From assembly GCA_964629885.1 (NCBI GenBank), contig CAZVRJ010000001.1:73292-137291 (forward strand): DNA of 64,000 nt, in the 5' to 3' direction. This DNA comes from CAYWCV01 sp964629885 (lineage in GTDB: Bacteria; Bacteroidota; Rhodothermia; Balneolales; CAYWCV01). This document shows, in pieces, positions 7,868 through 15,972 of the stretch (its first letter is position 1; each line of letters opens with the position of its first letter). The notes under the pieces were generated by a model. That model did no database searches, was not told the origin of the DNA, and saw only the letters and a list, made by a program, of their open reading frames with translations. The translations under genes were made by a program, and so were the position numbers.

Positions 7868-8941
7868 ATGAACTACGCAATCATCATGGCCGGTGGATCC
7901 GGCACACGCTTTTGGCCACTTAGTCGCAAAGCGTTACCCAAGCAATTTCTGAGCCTTTTCGGTGGGTCAAGCCTGCTTAGACAAACCTACGAACGAATCC
8001 GTCCGCTATTTCCCGACGAGCGAATCATTGTGGTCACGAATTCGCAATACCTCAACCTAGTGCAGGCCCAACTCCCTGAACTCCAAGCGGATAATATAAT
8101 CGGAGAAGTTGCAGCCAAAAACACGGCCCCCTGTGTTGCTATGGCCGCATCTATTATTCGGCAGGCGGATCCTGACGCCGTGATGGCTGTTCTGCCCTCC
8201 GATCACTCGATTGCGGACGATGATTCATTCCGTGAGATACTGCAACTGTCAATGAATAAGGCATCAACTACCGGTGCGTTGTTCACCATAGGCATCCAGC
8301 CAGACCGTCCGGAAACAGGCTACGGGTACATACAATACGACAGGGTGTCGACAGTGACCTCTCCAGTTTTTGCTGTAAAAACCTTTGCTGAGAAACCAGA
8401 CCTCGACACGGCAAAGTCTTTTTTGAAATCGGGCGATTTTTTGTGGAACAGTGGGATGTTCGTATGGAGAGCCGACGCCATCATGAAGGAGTTCGACACG
8501 CATCTCCCAGCAGTGTCACTTCTTTGTTCAGATATGATCGTCTCGATCGATTCCACTTCCCGCCAAGCAGCCATCGATGCGTTTTATCGGTCGGTAGTAT
8601 CGATATCGATAGACTACGGCATTATGGAGAAAGCGGGCGATGTTCGTGTTATACCTGCTACCATTGGCTGGTCGGATGTTGGAAGTTGGCATGCAGCATG
8701 GCAACTCGCCGAAAAGGATGACGACGGCAATAGCATCAATGGAAGCTTGGTTGAGATGGTCGGCACCAAGAATAGCTATGTGCGCAACACGGGCGATAAA
8801 CTGATTGCACTGGTCGGAATGGATGACGTGATCGTGGTCGATACCGACGATGCCATCCTCATTATGCCCCGTGAAAAAAGCCAACAAATCCGCGACTTGA
8901 TGGATAAGCACCTTCCCGAGCACGGCGACAAATATCTGTAA
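7868..8941 (+). CDS. manC: Mannose-1-phosphate guanylyltransferase
   Basis: Makes GDP-mannose from mannose-1-phosphate and GTP, a precursor for surface glycans. The 357-residue product has the nucleotidyltransferase signature MAGGSGTRFWPLSRK followed by PKQFLSLFG, plus the later motifs VLPSDH, ETGYGYIQ, FAEKPD and WNSGMFVW. It lacks the C-terminal phosphomannose isomerase domain of the bifunctional enzymes. It is monocistronic. Its stop codon directly abuts the stop of the convergent hydrolase gene at 8942. Confidence 0.93.
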   Translation: MNYAIIMAGGSGTRFWPLSRKALPKQFLSLFGGSSLLRQTYERIRPLFPDERIIVVTNSQYLNLVQAQLPELQADNIIGEVAAKNTAPCVAMAASIIRQADPDAVMAVLPSDHSIADDDSFREILQLSMNKASTTGALFTIGIQPDRPETGYGYIQYDRVSTVTSPVFAVKTFAEKPDLDTAKSFLKSGDFLWNSGMFVWRADAIMKEFDTHLPAVSLLCSDMIVSIDSTSRQAAIDAFYRSVVSISIDYGIMEKAGDVRVIPATIGWSDVGSWHAAWQLAEKDDDGNSINGSLVEMVGTKNSYVRNTGDKLIALVGMDDVIVVDTDDAILIMPREKSQQIRDLMDKHLPEHGDKYL

Positions 8942-9694
8942 TTATACCGTGATGGTCAGCTCGTCGTAGGCAAGGTTAATCCCTTTGGGAAGCCTATCGT
9001 CAGACTCTTGATGCACGACATACGATGACATGTGCACGAAATAGGTCTGTGGTGCTCCGATCTGTTTTGCTACCTCAACCGATTCTGGTATGGTCATGTG
9101 TGTTGGGTGCGGAGGTCCCCATCTCAAGCCACTCAAAACGACCACTTTCGAGCCCTTCATAAGCTGTTGTGTTTGCTCTGGAACATTGCTCACATCGGTC
9201 AAATAGCTGAAATCGTTTATTCGGAATCCGAGTATGTCGAGATCGCCATGTTTTGCCGGCAATGGGGTGATGCGTACATCCGCTAAAGTAATCGGTCTTT
9301 CCATCAGCTGTAGATCAATGTCGACCGACCCCGGTACTTTACCAGGCTCGAACATATAGTGAAACCTATGACGAATGCTTTCGATACAGGTCTGCGTGGT
9401 ATAGGCAGGTATGGCTTGGCTTTGATGATAGTTGAATGGGCGAAGATCATCCAAGCCGGCCACATGGTCATTATGCTCGTGGGTGATGAGCAACACGTCG
9501 ATCTGCTTGATACCCGACCTGAGTGTTTGAAGCCGAAACTCTGGTCCTATGTCTATCAGGATTGATATGTTGTCTGTTCGCACCCAGACCGAACATCGGT
9601 ATCTGAAATCCCTCGGATCGTTGCTCGTGTGACCAAATCCTCCTGCTACTGGAACTCCCATGGAAGTACCCGTTCCAAGGAAGGTGACTTTCAT
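8942..9694 (-). CDS. MBL-fold metal-dependent hydrolase (PhnP-like)
   Basis: Metallo-beta-lactamase-fold hydrolase, possibly a cyclic phosphodiesterase of the PhnP type. The zinc motif HxHxDH is clear at residues 72-77 (THEHNDHVAGLDDLRP), after an N-terminal FLGTGTSMGVPV. Later metal ligands lie in PLPAKHGD and near the C-terminus (TYFVHMS). The length of 250 residues fits. No phosphonate genes are nearby, so the physiological substrate is unknown. It overlaps the upstream small gene by 4 bases, as the last gene of a three-gene leftward operon. Confidence 0.88.
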   Translation of the reverse strand: MKVTFLGTGTSMGVPVAGGFGHTSNDPRDFRYRCSVWVRTDNISILIDIGPEFRLQTLRSGIKQIDVLLITHEHNDHVAGLDDLRPFNYHQSQAIPAYTTQTCIESIRHRFHYMFEPGKVPGSVDIDLQLMERPITLADVRITPLPAKHGDLDILGFRINDFSYLTDVSNVPEQTQQLMKGSKVVVLSGLRWGPPHPTHMTIPESVEVAKQIGAPQTYFVHMSSYVVHQESDDRLPKGINLAYDELTITV

Positions 9695-10002
9695 GCCTGT
9701 TCCTCTTCAGTAGGGTTGTCCCACAGTTCGGGGGTTTTCATGCGTGTGAGGCGATCCCAATACTTATCGAGTTCCTTTCGAACTGCGGGTTTCACAAACT
9801 GATCGTCAAAATCGTTCTGATTGAACAAGGCACAAATACTGGCAATTTGCGTCTCTGGGGGAAGCATTTTATTGAGCATGATGAGCCTCTCGCCTTCGAG
9901 CAAACAGTTTCCGTTGCGGAAATTTCCTCGCTCCCGCCGTATACGGTACCCCTTTGCAATAAGGAGATCCTCCAACTCTAAAAGTAGTTTATCCGCTTTC
10001 AT
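9691..10002 (-). CDS. Small conserved-looking protein of unknown function
   Basis: I do not recognise a named family. The 103-residue soluble protein is rich in charged residues (LLLELEDLLIAKGYRIRRER near the N-terminus, then RKELDKYWDRL). It has no signal peptide or membrane segment. It overlaps the OMP gene by one base and the hydrolase gene by 4 bases, so it is translated as part of the same operon. The tight packing on both sides supports it being a real gene. Confidence 0.8.
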   Translation of the reverse strand: MKADKLLLELEDLLIAKGYRIRRERGNFRNGNCLLEGERLIMLNKMLPPETQIASICALFNQNDFDDQFVKPAVRKELDKYWDRLTRMKTPELWDNPTEEEQA

Positions 10003-10772
10003 TAAAAACGTATGCCAACAAAGAAACTGTGTCCACTCAGCCTGTAATCAAACTGGTCGCCTCCAATATAATACTCTTGAAAACTATAATCGTAGCCAAA
10101 GCTTAACCCCAGCGATTTGGTGAGGTTATTAGCGATGTAACGTGCTTTGCCCTCGAGCAAAAACGTCTGGCCGCCATCTGCACCAAATGATCGCACCGCA
10201 TAACCGTAGTTGCCGTTGGCCGAAAGGTCGATGAACGACTTGCCGCTCGTACGAAAGATGGTGCCAAATCCAGAACCCACCATCACCGAGCTTTGTTGAA
10301 ATTCGTCGTTAGTGGTGCCGGTACGTGTGTTCCGAGCTGTTCGCCAGTCGGTCATGAGTCGAAGCGGTATATAAGCGAACGCACTTTGATTTGTTCGTGG
10401 GCTCCGATTCAATGAAATCCTATTGGTAGCGGCAGCACCTAGATTGAACGCTGTGATATCGTCGCTATCTCCTAGGTTCACTCCATACGAGGTGTAAATA
10501 TTTAGGGTTGGCGTTTCTAGAGCGGCACGAAAAACCACGTCGTTGTAATCGAGACGAAGTACGTCGGCTTGACTACCACCCCGGTAACTAAAATTGGTTG
10601 GTGCAACCCCTATCATCAAGCTGTTGAGCGTTGGACGTGCCACACGGTCGGTATCGTCGCCAACACTGAACATTTGCGCCGATGTCGGTATTGCGAGTGA
10701 AAGTAGGATGCCCATCACAAATGTTATTTGAGCAATAAGCTTGATGTTGGAACGCTTTTGAGTATTTTTCAT
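10002..10772 (-). CDS. Predicted secreted outer-membrane beta-barrel protein
   Basis: An N-terminal signal peptide is visible: basic start, hydrophobic FVMGILLSLAIP, then a TSAQ cleavage region at about residue 32. The rest alternates polar and hydrophobic residues with many Gly, Asn, Tyr and Phe. It ends HSFFVGIRF, with a terminal Phe as in many outer-membrane barrels. The specific function is unknown. It is the first gene of the operon leading into the small protein and the MBL hydrolase. Confidence 0.78.
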   Translation of the reverse strand: MKNTQKRSNIKLIAQITFVMGILLSLAIPTSAQMFSVGDDTDRVARPTLNSLMIGVAPTNFSYRGGSQADVLRLDYNDVVFRAALETPTLNIYTSYGVNLGDSDDITAFNLGAAATNRISLNRSPRTNQSAFAYIPLRLMTDWRTARNTRTGTTNDEFQQSSVMVGSGFGTIFRTSGKSFIDLSANGNYGYAVRSFGADGGQTFLLEGKARYIANNLTKSLGLSFGYDYSFQEYYIGGDQFDYRLSGHSFFVGIRF

Positions 10773-10813
10773 ATTTAGGGGTATATCCTTACGAATCTAT
10801 AATCGCATTCTGA

Positions 10814-11353
10814 ATGAAATTCTTATCTATCCTATTCATTTTAACAGTGATGATGTTGACCTATAACGGAAACACCAGTATACATAGTTTCACCGTCAAA
10901 GATATTGACGGCAAGGATACGAAACTTGAATCCTATAAAGGAAAAGTTGTTTTGATTGTAAACGTGGCCTCCAACTGCGGATACACAAAGCAATATGCCG
11001 ACCTCCAGAAGCTGTACGACCAGTACAAGGATAAAGGGGTAGTCGTTTTGGGCTTTCCGGCCAATAACTTCGGCGGACAAGAGCCTGGCAGCAACGAGGA
11101 GATCAAATTGTTTTGCTCGGAGAAATACGATGTGCAGTTCCCGATGTTTTCCAAGGTCTCCGTTAAAGGCGCCGACATTCACCCACTGTTCGCAGAGTTG
11201 ACCAAAACCGAGAATCCAAATTTCACGGGCGACATCAACTGGAATTTTGAAAAATTCCTGGTAGACAGAAACGGCAAGTTGGTTCACCGCTTCCGCAGCA
11301 AAACGGAGCCTCTGAGCGAAGATCTTCTATCTGCAATAAATAAACTTCTTTGA
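10814..11353 (+). CDS. Glutathione/thioredoxin peroxidase, Cys type, with signal peptide
   Basis: Reduces peroxides using thiols. The catalytic residues of the family are present: Cys55 in VASNCGYTKQY, Gln89 in NNFGGQEPG and Trp143 in INWNFEKFLVD. A second Cys at 101 (FCSEKYDVQFPMF) suggests a thioredoxin-dependent two-Cys mechanism. Unlike the common 160-residue cytoplasmic form, it begins with a hydrophobic stretch (MKFLSILFILTVMMLTY), so it is probably exported to the periplasm or membrane-anchored. It is followed by a strong terminator. Confidence 0.92.
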   Translation: MKFLSILFILTVMMLTYNGNTSIHSFTVKDIDGKDTKLESYKGKVVLIVNVASNCGYTKQYADLQKLYDQYKDKGVVVLGFPANNFGGQEPGSNEEIKLFCSEKYDVQFPMFSKVSVKGADIHPLFAELTKTENPNFTGDINWNFEKFLVDRNGKLVHRFRSKTEPLSEDLLSAINKLL

Positions 11354-11387
11354 TCTAGCTCTACGATTTATCGTAAGCAAGGATTAT

Positions 11388-11425
11388 AAAAAAAGCCCGA
11401 CTCAATAACGAGTCGGGCTTTTTTT
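11388..11425. terminator. Bidirectional intrinsic terminator
   Basis: The stem AGCCCGACTC / GAGTCGGGCT (11394-11403 and 11410-11419) has a 6-base loop, an A-run before it and a T-run after it. It therefore works for the rightward peroxidase gene and the leftward PD40 lipoprotein gene. Confidence 0.93.
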
Positions 11426-11452
11426 GTGTCCGCGATTGATATGCCTGCTAGA

Positions 11453-12580
11453 CTATTCTACCCAGTCTGCAACAAATACGTTGGTATCGCGCGTTGGTGT
11501 GCGCGATGCATTCCGGTTCGATGAGAACACTAGCTTGGTGCCATCGAACGAAAACATTGGGAAAGCGTCGAATGTGCCCGAGTGCGTGATCTGCGTTAAA
11601 CCCGTGCCATCCAAATTCACCATAAAGATGTCAAAAACTCGTCCACCCTCTTCCAGCGTATGGTGGTTAGATGAAAACAAGACACGCTTGCCATCTGGAT
11701 GGAAAAACGGTGCCCAGTTGGCACCTGGCAGATCTGTAACTTTTACGACGTTGCTGCCGTCAATGTCGGCAACGTAGATGTCGAGGTCGCCAGGCTCCAC
11801 CATGTTCTTGGTGAGAAGATCTTGGTAATTTGTTTTGTCGTCGCCAGTTGGTCGGCTCGCACGCCATACAATCTTCTTCGAGTCGCGAGAGAAGAACGCA
11901 CCTCCGTCATAACCGATTTCGCTCGTGAGCTGAAGCAACTCGCCTGTTGCCACCTCGTAGCGCCATAGGTCGAGGTCGCCCGATCGAGTGCTTGTAAAGA
12001 GGATGTACTTGCCATCGGGAGACACAGTAGCTTCGGCATCGTAGGAATCACCGCCAATGAGCATCTGTGCATCTGAACCATCAGCATTGGCGATGTAGAT
12101 GTCATATTCTGGATAAATCGGCCAAACGTAGCGGTTTCCTGCAAACATAACCGGAGCTGGGCAGGTTTCCATTCGGCCATGGGTAGAGCCGAAGATGATG
12201 CGTCCATCTGGCATGAAGTATGAACAGGTCGTGCGCCCTTTGCCATTAGAGATGGGTACATACTGCTGCCCATCGATGGGTTGACCATCTGCCCTCATGC
12301 GAAATATTTGGTCGCATCCCGCTGTGTTGATTTCGGACCAATCGCTTTGAAATACGAGCTCGTTGTCGTCGAAGCTCCAATAAGCCTCTGCGTTGTTACC
12401 ACCAAAGGTAAGCTGACGAATATTACGAATGTGGACTTCACCCTCAAAACGAAGCGAGTCGGTGGAAGGATCATACACTGATTCGGTAGACGTTTGGACA
12501 GTCGACTCAGGTTGATTGCAAGCTCCACTCACTAGCACCACGGCTGTGAGCAGAACGGGAGTAAACCATTTCATATTCAT
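11453..12580 (-). CDS. PD40/TolB-like beta-propeller lipoprotein
   Basis: Envelope lipoprotein: signal peptide with lipobox LVSGAC, lipid-anchor Cys21. The mature part consists of repeated PD40 blades such as TVSPDGKYILFTSTRSGDLDLW, FSRDSKKIVWRASRP, FHPDGKRVLFSSNHH and FSFDGTKLVFSSNRN. This gives a TolB-like propeller of about 350 residues without the TolB N-terminal domain. It is probably a periplasmic or surface protein-protein interaction platform; the partner is unknown. The apaG stop lies directly upstream at 12581, so both may share a transcript. Confidence 0.87.
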   Translation of the reverse strand: MNMKWFTPVLLTAVVLVSGACNQPESTVQTSTESVYDPSTDSLRFEGEVHIRNIRQLTFGGNNAEAYWSFDDNELVFQSDWSEINTAGCDQIFRMRADGQPIDGQQYVPISNGKGRTTCSYFMPDGRIIFGSTHGRMETCPAPVMFAGNRYVWPIYPEYDIYIANADGSDAQMLIGGDSYDAEATVSPDGKYILFTSTRSGDLDLWRYEVATGELLQLTSEIGYDGGAFFSRDSKKIVWRASRPTGDDKTNYQDLLTKNMVEPGDLDIYVADIDGSNVVKVTDLPGANWAPFFHPDGKRVLFSSNHHTLEEGGRVFDIFMVNLDGTGLTQITHSGTFDAFPMFSFDGTKLVFSSNRNASRTPTRDTNVFVADWVE

Positions 12581-12964
12581 TTAATTGAGTAGATGTGAAA
12601 CTAAGTTGAATTGGGGGATCATAGCTTTGACCGGAACACCGTCGGCTCGTTCGAATTCAAACCATCCCTTCATGGATCCAGTCATCCCCTTCAGAACGCA
12701 AAAGCTTTGGTAGCGGTGGCTCTGTCCTGGTGCGATGTGAGGTTTCTTACCAATAACACCTTGACCCTCAACGGTATAATCTTCACCACCATCATCGCAG
12801 ATTTCCCAGTGTCTCTTAATGAGCTGAACCGTATCGCTACCATTATTGATAATTTCGATGTGATAGACAAACACATGCTTGGGTTCCATCGATGAAGATT
12901 CCTTCTCGAGGTACACGGGCACGGCCTTCACAATGATATCGGAGGTGATTTCTAGATTATTCAT
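12581..12964 (-). CDS. apaG: ApaG/CorD-family protein
   Basis: Small immunoglobulin-like domain protein linked in other bacteria to divalent-cation and stress phenotypes; its biochemical role is unsettled. The product covers the whole family length (127 aa) with FVYHIEIINNGSDTVQLIKRHW, VEGQGVIGKKPHIAPGQSHRY and GSMKGWFEF. The frame is open far upstream, across the tRNA-Asp gene on the other strand, which cannot be coding. The ATG at 12964 matches family starts; the in-frame ATG at 13060 (MSIAKDRK) would add 32 residues. The stop abuts the PD40 gene. Confidence 0.88.
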   Translation of the reverse strand: MNNLEITSDIIVKAVPVYLEKESSSMEPKHVFVYHIEIINNGSDTVQLIKRHWEICDDGGEDYTVEGQGVIGKKPHIAPGQSHRYQSFCVLKGMTGSMKGWFEFERADGVPVKAMIPQFNLVSHLLN

Positions 12965-13096
12965 ACGACTGCCCAAAATACGGAATATTGGGCAAAGGTT
13001 CTGTCTTATCCACACGATATCCCCAATGTTTAGCAGCTTTCGGTCTTTAGCTATTGACATGATGGTTATAGAGTAGTTATATTTATGATCTAAGCT

Positions 13097-13170
13097 GGTC
13101 CGGTAGTTCAGTTGGTTAGAACGCCTGCCTGTCACGCAGGAGGTCGAGGGTTCGAGTCCCTTCCGGATCG
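13097..13170 (+). tRNA. tRNA-Asp (anticodon GTC)
   Basis: A complete 74-base cloverleaf. The acceptor GGTCCGG pairs with CCGGATC (one G-U). The D arm is GTTC...GAAC, the anticodon stem CCTGC/GCAGG encloses CTGTCAC with anticodon GTC, and the T arm is GAGGG-TTCGAGT-CCCTT. The discriminator base is G and no CCA is encoded. A terminator follows directly. Confidence 0.97.
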
Positions 13171-13172
13171 CA

Positions 13173-13207
13173 AGGCCCGACAGGTTATCATCTGTCGGGC
13201 TTTTTTT
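13173..13207 (+). terminator. Intrinsic terminator of tRNA-Asp
   Basis: The stem GCCCGACAG / CTGTCGGGC (13175-13183 and 13192-13200) is followed by seven T. It lies only a few bases after the tRNA and ends 22 bases before the mnmG start. Confidence 0.92.
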
Positions 13208-13228
13208 ATATCTGTCACTTGCGAATCC

Positions 13229-15136
13229 ATGAGCACAGCGGTGCAATCCATTTATCCGAACTATGACGTAATCGTCGTTGGTGGCGGACATGCCGGCTCG
13301 GAAGCAGCCGGTGCCGCGGCCCAGATGGGTCATCGCACCCTGCTCATATCGATGAACTTGAACGCCATTGCTCAGATGAGCTGTAACCCAGCCATGGGTG
13401 GTGTGGCAAAGGGACAAATTGTTCGTGAGATCGACGCCCTCGGTGGACTCTCCGGCATTGTGACCGACAAGTCTGGCGTGCAGTTTCGAATGCTCAATCG
13501 CAGCAAGGGTCCTGCAATGTGGAGTCCGCGCGCTCAGTGCGACCGAATGATGTATGCAACGGTCATGCGCGAGTTACTTGAGTCCAAGCCTAATCTCTTT
13601 TTCCGTCAGGATAATGTTATCGAGATTATTACTGAGGGAAATGCACCCGATACAATTGTACGAGGAGTCGTAACCCAAACGGGCCAAAGGATTTACGCGA
13701 ATTCGGTCATTCTTACAAGTGGTACTTTCCTCAACGGTGTGATCCACATTGGTGAGACTAAATTCGGTGGTGGACGCTCAGGCGAGAAGGCATCTGTTGG
13801 GATTACGGCCTGCCTCGAAGCGTTGGGTTTTGAAAGTGGACGACTAAAGACGGGCACTCCTCCGAGACTCGATGGACGAAGCATCGACTATTCTAAGTTA
13901 GAAATTCAGTACGGTGACGACGATGCCGCTCCCTTTTCCTTTATGAACGATGGTGTACTGCCACGCGATAAGCAGCTTACCTGCTGGATCGGATACACCA
14001 ACGACCAAGTGCACGACGTTCTTCGCACAGGATTCGACAGGAGTCCCATGTTCAATGGTCGGATCCAGGGCACCGGACCCCGCTATTGTCCGAGCATAGA
14101 AGATAAGATCAGCCGTTTCGCTGAACGCGACCGTCATCAGCTATTCCTCGAGCCCGAAGGCTGGAATACCTACGAAATGTACCTCAACGGCTTTTCTACG
14201 AGTCTACCCGAGGATGTGCAATACCATGCCCTGCGCACCATCCCCGGATTCGAAAACGCCGTTATGCTTCGTCCTGGTTATGCCATCGAGTATGACTACT
14301 TCCCTCCGCACCAGATCCGCAGAAGCCTCGAGACAAAATTAGTATCTGGGTTATTCTTTGCAGGACAAATTAACGGCACCACTGGGTATGAGGAAGCTGC
14401 TTGTCAAGGGCTAATGGCAGGTATCAACGCAGCTCTACGTGTCCAAGGTAAGAATCCTCTAGTATTAAAAAGATCCGATGCTTATATCGGCGTACTAATC
14501 GATGATCTCGTTGGGAAAGGCACCGACGAACCCTATCGCATGTTCACATCTAGAGCAGAGCACCGCATCCTATTGCGCCAAGACAATGCCGATCTACGAT
14601 TGACTCCAATTGGTCATGAAATTGGTCTTGTGGACGATGCGAGATACGAGCGATACACCATAAAGAGGGATGCCATTACAAAGATCCGCAAAATAGTGGA
14701 GCAACACACAGCACAACCCGCCATCTACGATCCACTGCTAGAATCGCTTGGCACCGCTCCGCTTAAACACGGAATAAAACTGCCCTCGATCATAAATAGA
14801 CCACAGGTAACCCTAAACGACCTAATTGGCATAGACACCGAGCTTCGCGACAAGATAGCGTTGATCACGTCCGACTCTTTTGTTATAGAACAGGTTGAGA
14901 TTCAGCTCAAATATGAAGGATACATTCATAAAGAGTTTGAGCTCGCAGAAGAGATGAACAAGCAGGAGAATTTGCGGATTCCCGCTAGCATCAACTACAG
15001 CAACATCCGTAGTCTGTCGAACGAAGCGGTACACAAGCTGTCGAAGGTTCAGCCCGAGACAATTGGACAAGCATCTCGCATTAGCGGAGTCTCTCCCTCC
15101 GACGTTGCCGTATTGATGGTCTACCTTAAAGGATAG
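13229..15136 (+). CDS. mnmG: tRNA uridine-5-carboxymethylaminomethyl modification enzyme MnmG
   Basis: FAD-dependent enzyme (GidA) that with MnmE modifies the wobble uridine of several tRNAs. FAD-binding GGGHAGSEAAGAAAQMG, SCNPAMGGVAKG, GTFLNGVIHIG and INGTTGYEEAACQGL are all present. The frame is open back into the tRNA, so the ATG at 13229 before STAVQSIYPNYDVIVVG is taken (635 aa, typical length). It is followed by a parS site and then rsmG, the conserved gidA-gidB neighbourhood. Confidence 0.97.
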   Translation: MSTAVQSIYPNYDVIVVGGGHAGSEAAGAAAQMGHRTLLISMNLNAIAQMSCNPAMGGVAKGQIVREIDALGGLSGIVTDKSGVQFRMLNRSKGPAMWSPRAQCDRMMYATVMRELLESKPNLFFRQDNVIEIITEGNAPDTIVRGVVTQTGQRIYANSVILTSGTFLNGVIHIGETKFGGGRSGEKASVGITACLEALGFESGRLKTGTPPRLDGRSIDYSKLEIQYGDDDAAPFSFMNDGVLPRDKQLTCWIGYTNDQVHDVLRTGFDRSPMFNGRIQGTGPRYCPSIEDKISRFAERDRHQLFLEPEGWNTYEMYLNGFSTSLPEDVQYHALRTIPGFENAVMLRPGYAIEYDYFPPHQIRRSLETKLVSGLFFAGQINGTTGYEEAACQGLMAGINAALRVQGKNPLVLKRSDAYIGVLIDDLVGKGTDEPYRMFTSRAEHRILLRQDNADLRLTPIGHEIGLVDDARYERYTIKRDAITKIRKIVEQHTAQPAIYDPLLESLGTAPLKHGIKLPSIINRPQVTLNDLIGIDTELRDKIALITSDSFVIEQVEIQLKYEGYIHKEFELAEEMNKQENLRIPASINYSNIRSLSNEAVHKLSKVQPETIGQASRISGVSPSDVAVLMVYLKG

Positions 15137-15148
15137 AATATCCTATCA

Positions 15149-15172
15149 CCAATGTTTCACGTGAAACATTGG
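15149..15172. other. parS chromosome-partition site 1
   Basis: Contains the exact 16-bp ParB site TGTTTCACGTGAAACA at 15153-15168, extended to a perfect 24-bp palindrome (15149-15172). It lies in the mnmG-rsmG gap. It matches the widely conserved parS consensus TGTTnCACGTGAAACA. parA and parB are not in this window. Confidence 0.93.
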
Positions 15173-15318
15173 ATTCCATCTGCATGTCCCACAACAACAT
15201 ACGATCGTTCCCTTATCGTTTTTGTGGATGTCTGATCTTGTGAATCCTACGAAGCGCCTTGCGTTTTAGTACTGTCGTGTGGATATTGACCTATATGTAA
15301 CAAATAATCGCGATCAAA

Positions 15319-15972
15319 TTGCCTAACTTATTGAATAATATACAGTTACACGATGTTTCACGTGAAACATTAGTGCTGATTGACGACATGATGAGGTCTA
15401 ATGAGGCAGCATTGTCGACTTACGTCGATAGGCTCCTATGGTGGAATCGCAAAGTGAATCTTATGAGTCGTGACCTCACACGCGAAGATGTCATGCTTCA
15501 TGTAAAGCACTCCTTATTTCTTCTTCCCAGTATTCGACAGTCCCCAACGAGGTTATGGTTAGATACCGGAACGGGTGGTGGACTGCCCGGAATACCATTG
15601 GCTATACTCTGTAATGATGTTCATTTCATATTAAACGATGTGGTTGAGAAAAAAGGAGTGGTGCTCAAAGACATCGTTGCTAACCTTGGTATAGATAATG
15701 CCAGCGTCCAGATTAAAGACGTGGGCAAGGTCGAGATGGCCGAACCTTTTGGGGTGATTTCGAAGCATGCATTTAAAATTGCTGATCTGCTCGGTAGGTT
15801 GGAAGGAAAACCTTGGAAAGAACTTCTTATGTTAAAAGGTTCGGATTATTCAAACGAACTTCTTGGGGTTTACGATGTACCCGTCACTGTTGAGGCGACA
15901 TCGATTGCAGCAGCACATCCACACACATTTTTCAATGGAAAATATCTCATACGCATATGTCCGACGCCATAA
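15319..15972 (+). CDS. rsmG: 16S rRNA (guanine527-N7)-methyltransferase RsmG
   Basis: Methylates N7 of G527 in 16S rRNA using S-adenosylmethionine (GidB). The SAM motif is DTGTGGGLPGIPLAI. The preceding LLWWNRKVNLMSR is a typical RsmG helix. The start is a TTG at 15319, since no upstream ATG fits. Codons 12-18 (DVSRETL) are encoded by the second parS site, as is common near the N-terminus of RsmG in other bacteria. The 3' end overlaps the WYL regulator gene by 16 bases. Confidence 0.93.
   Translation: MPNLLNNIQLHDVSRETLVLIDDMMRSNEAALSTYVDRLLWWNRKVNLMSRDLTREDVMLHVKHSLFLLPSIRQSPTRLWLDTGTGGGLPGIPLAILCNDVHFILNDVVEKKGVVLKDIVANLGIDNASVQIKDVGKVEMAEPFGVISKHAFKIADLLGRLEGKPWKELLMLKGSDYSNELLGVYDVPVTVEATSIAAAHPHTFFNGKYLIRICPTP
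15353..15370. other. parS chromosome-partition site 2, inside rsmG
   Basis: The second exact TGTTTCACGTGAAACA, at 15354-15369, lies within the first 20 codons of rsmG, 185 bases after the centre of site 1. The palindrome extends to 18 bp. In the +1 frame it reads ATG TTT CAC GTG AAA CAT TAG, a six-codon ORF ending immediately. Confidence 0.92.

Noticed and set aside
12965..13417. Long N-terminal extension of ApaG across tRNA-Asp
   Set aside because: The tRNA occupies this DNA on the other strand and ApaG homology starts at 12964; the first 32 upstream codons remain a minor alternative.
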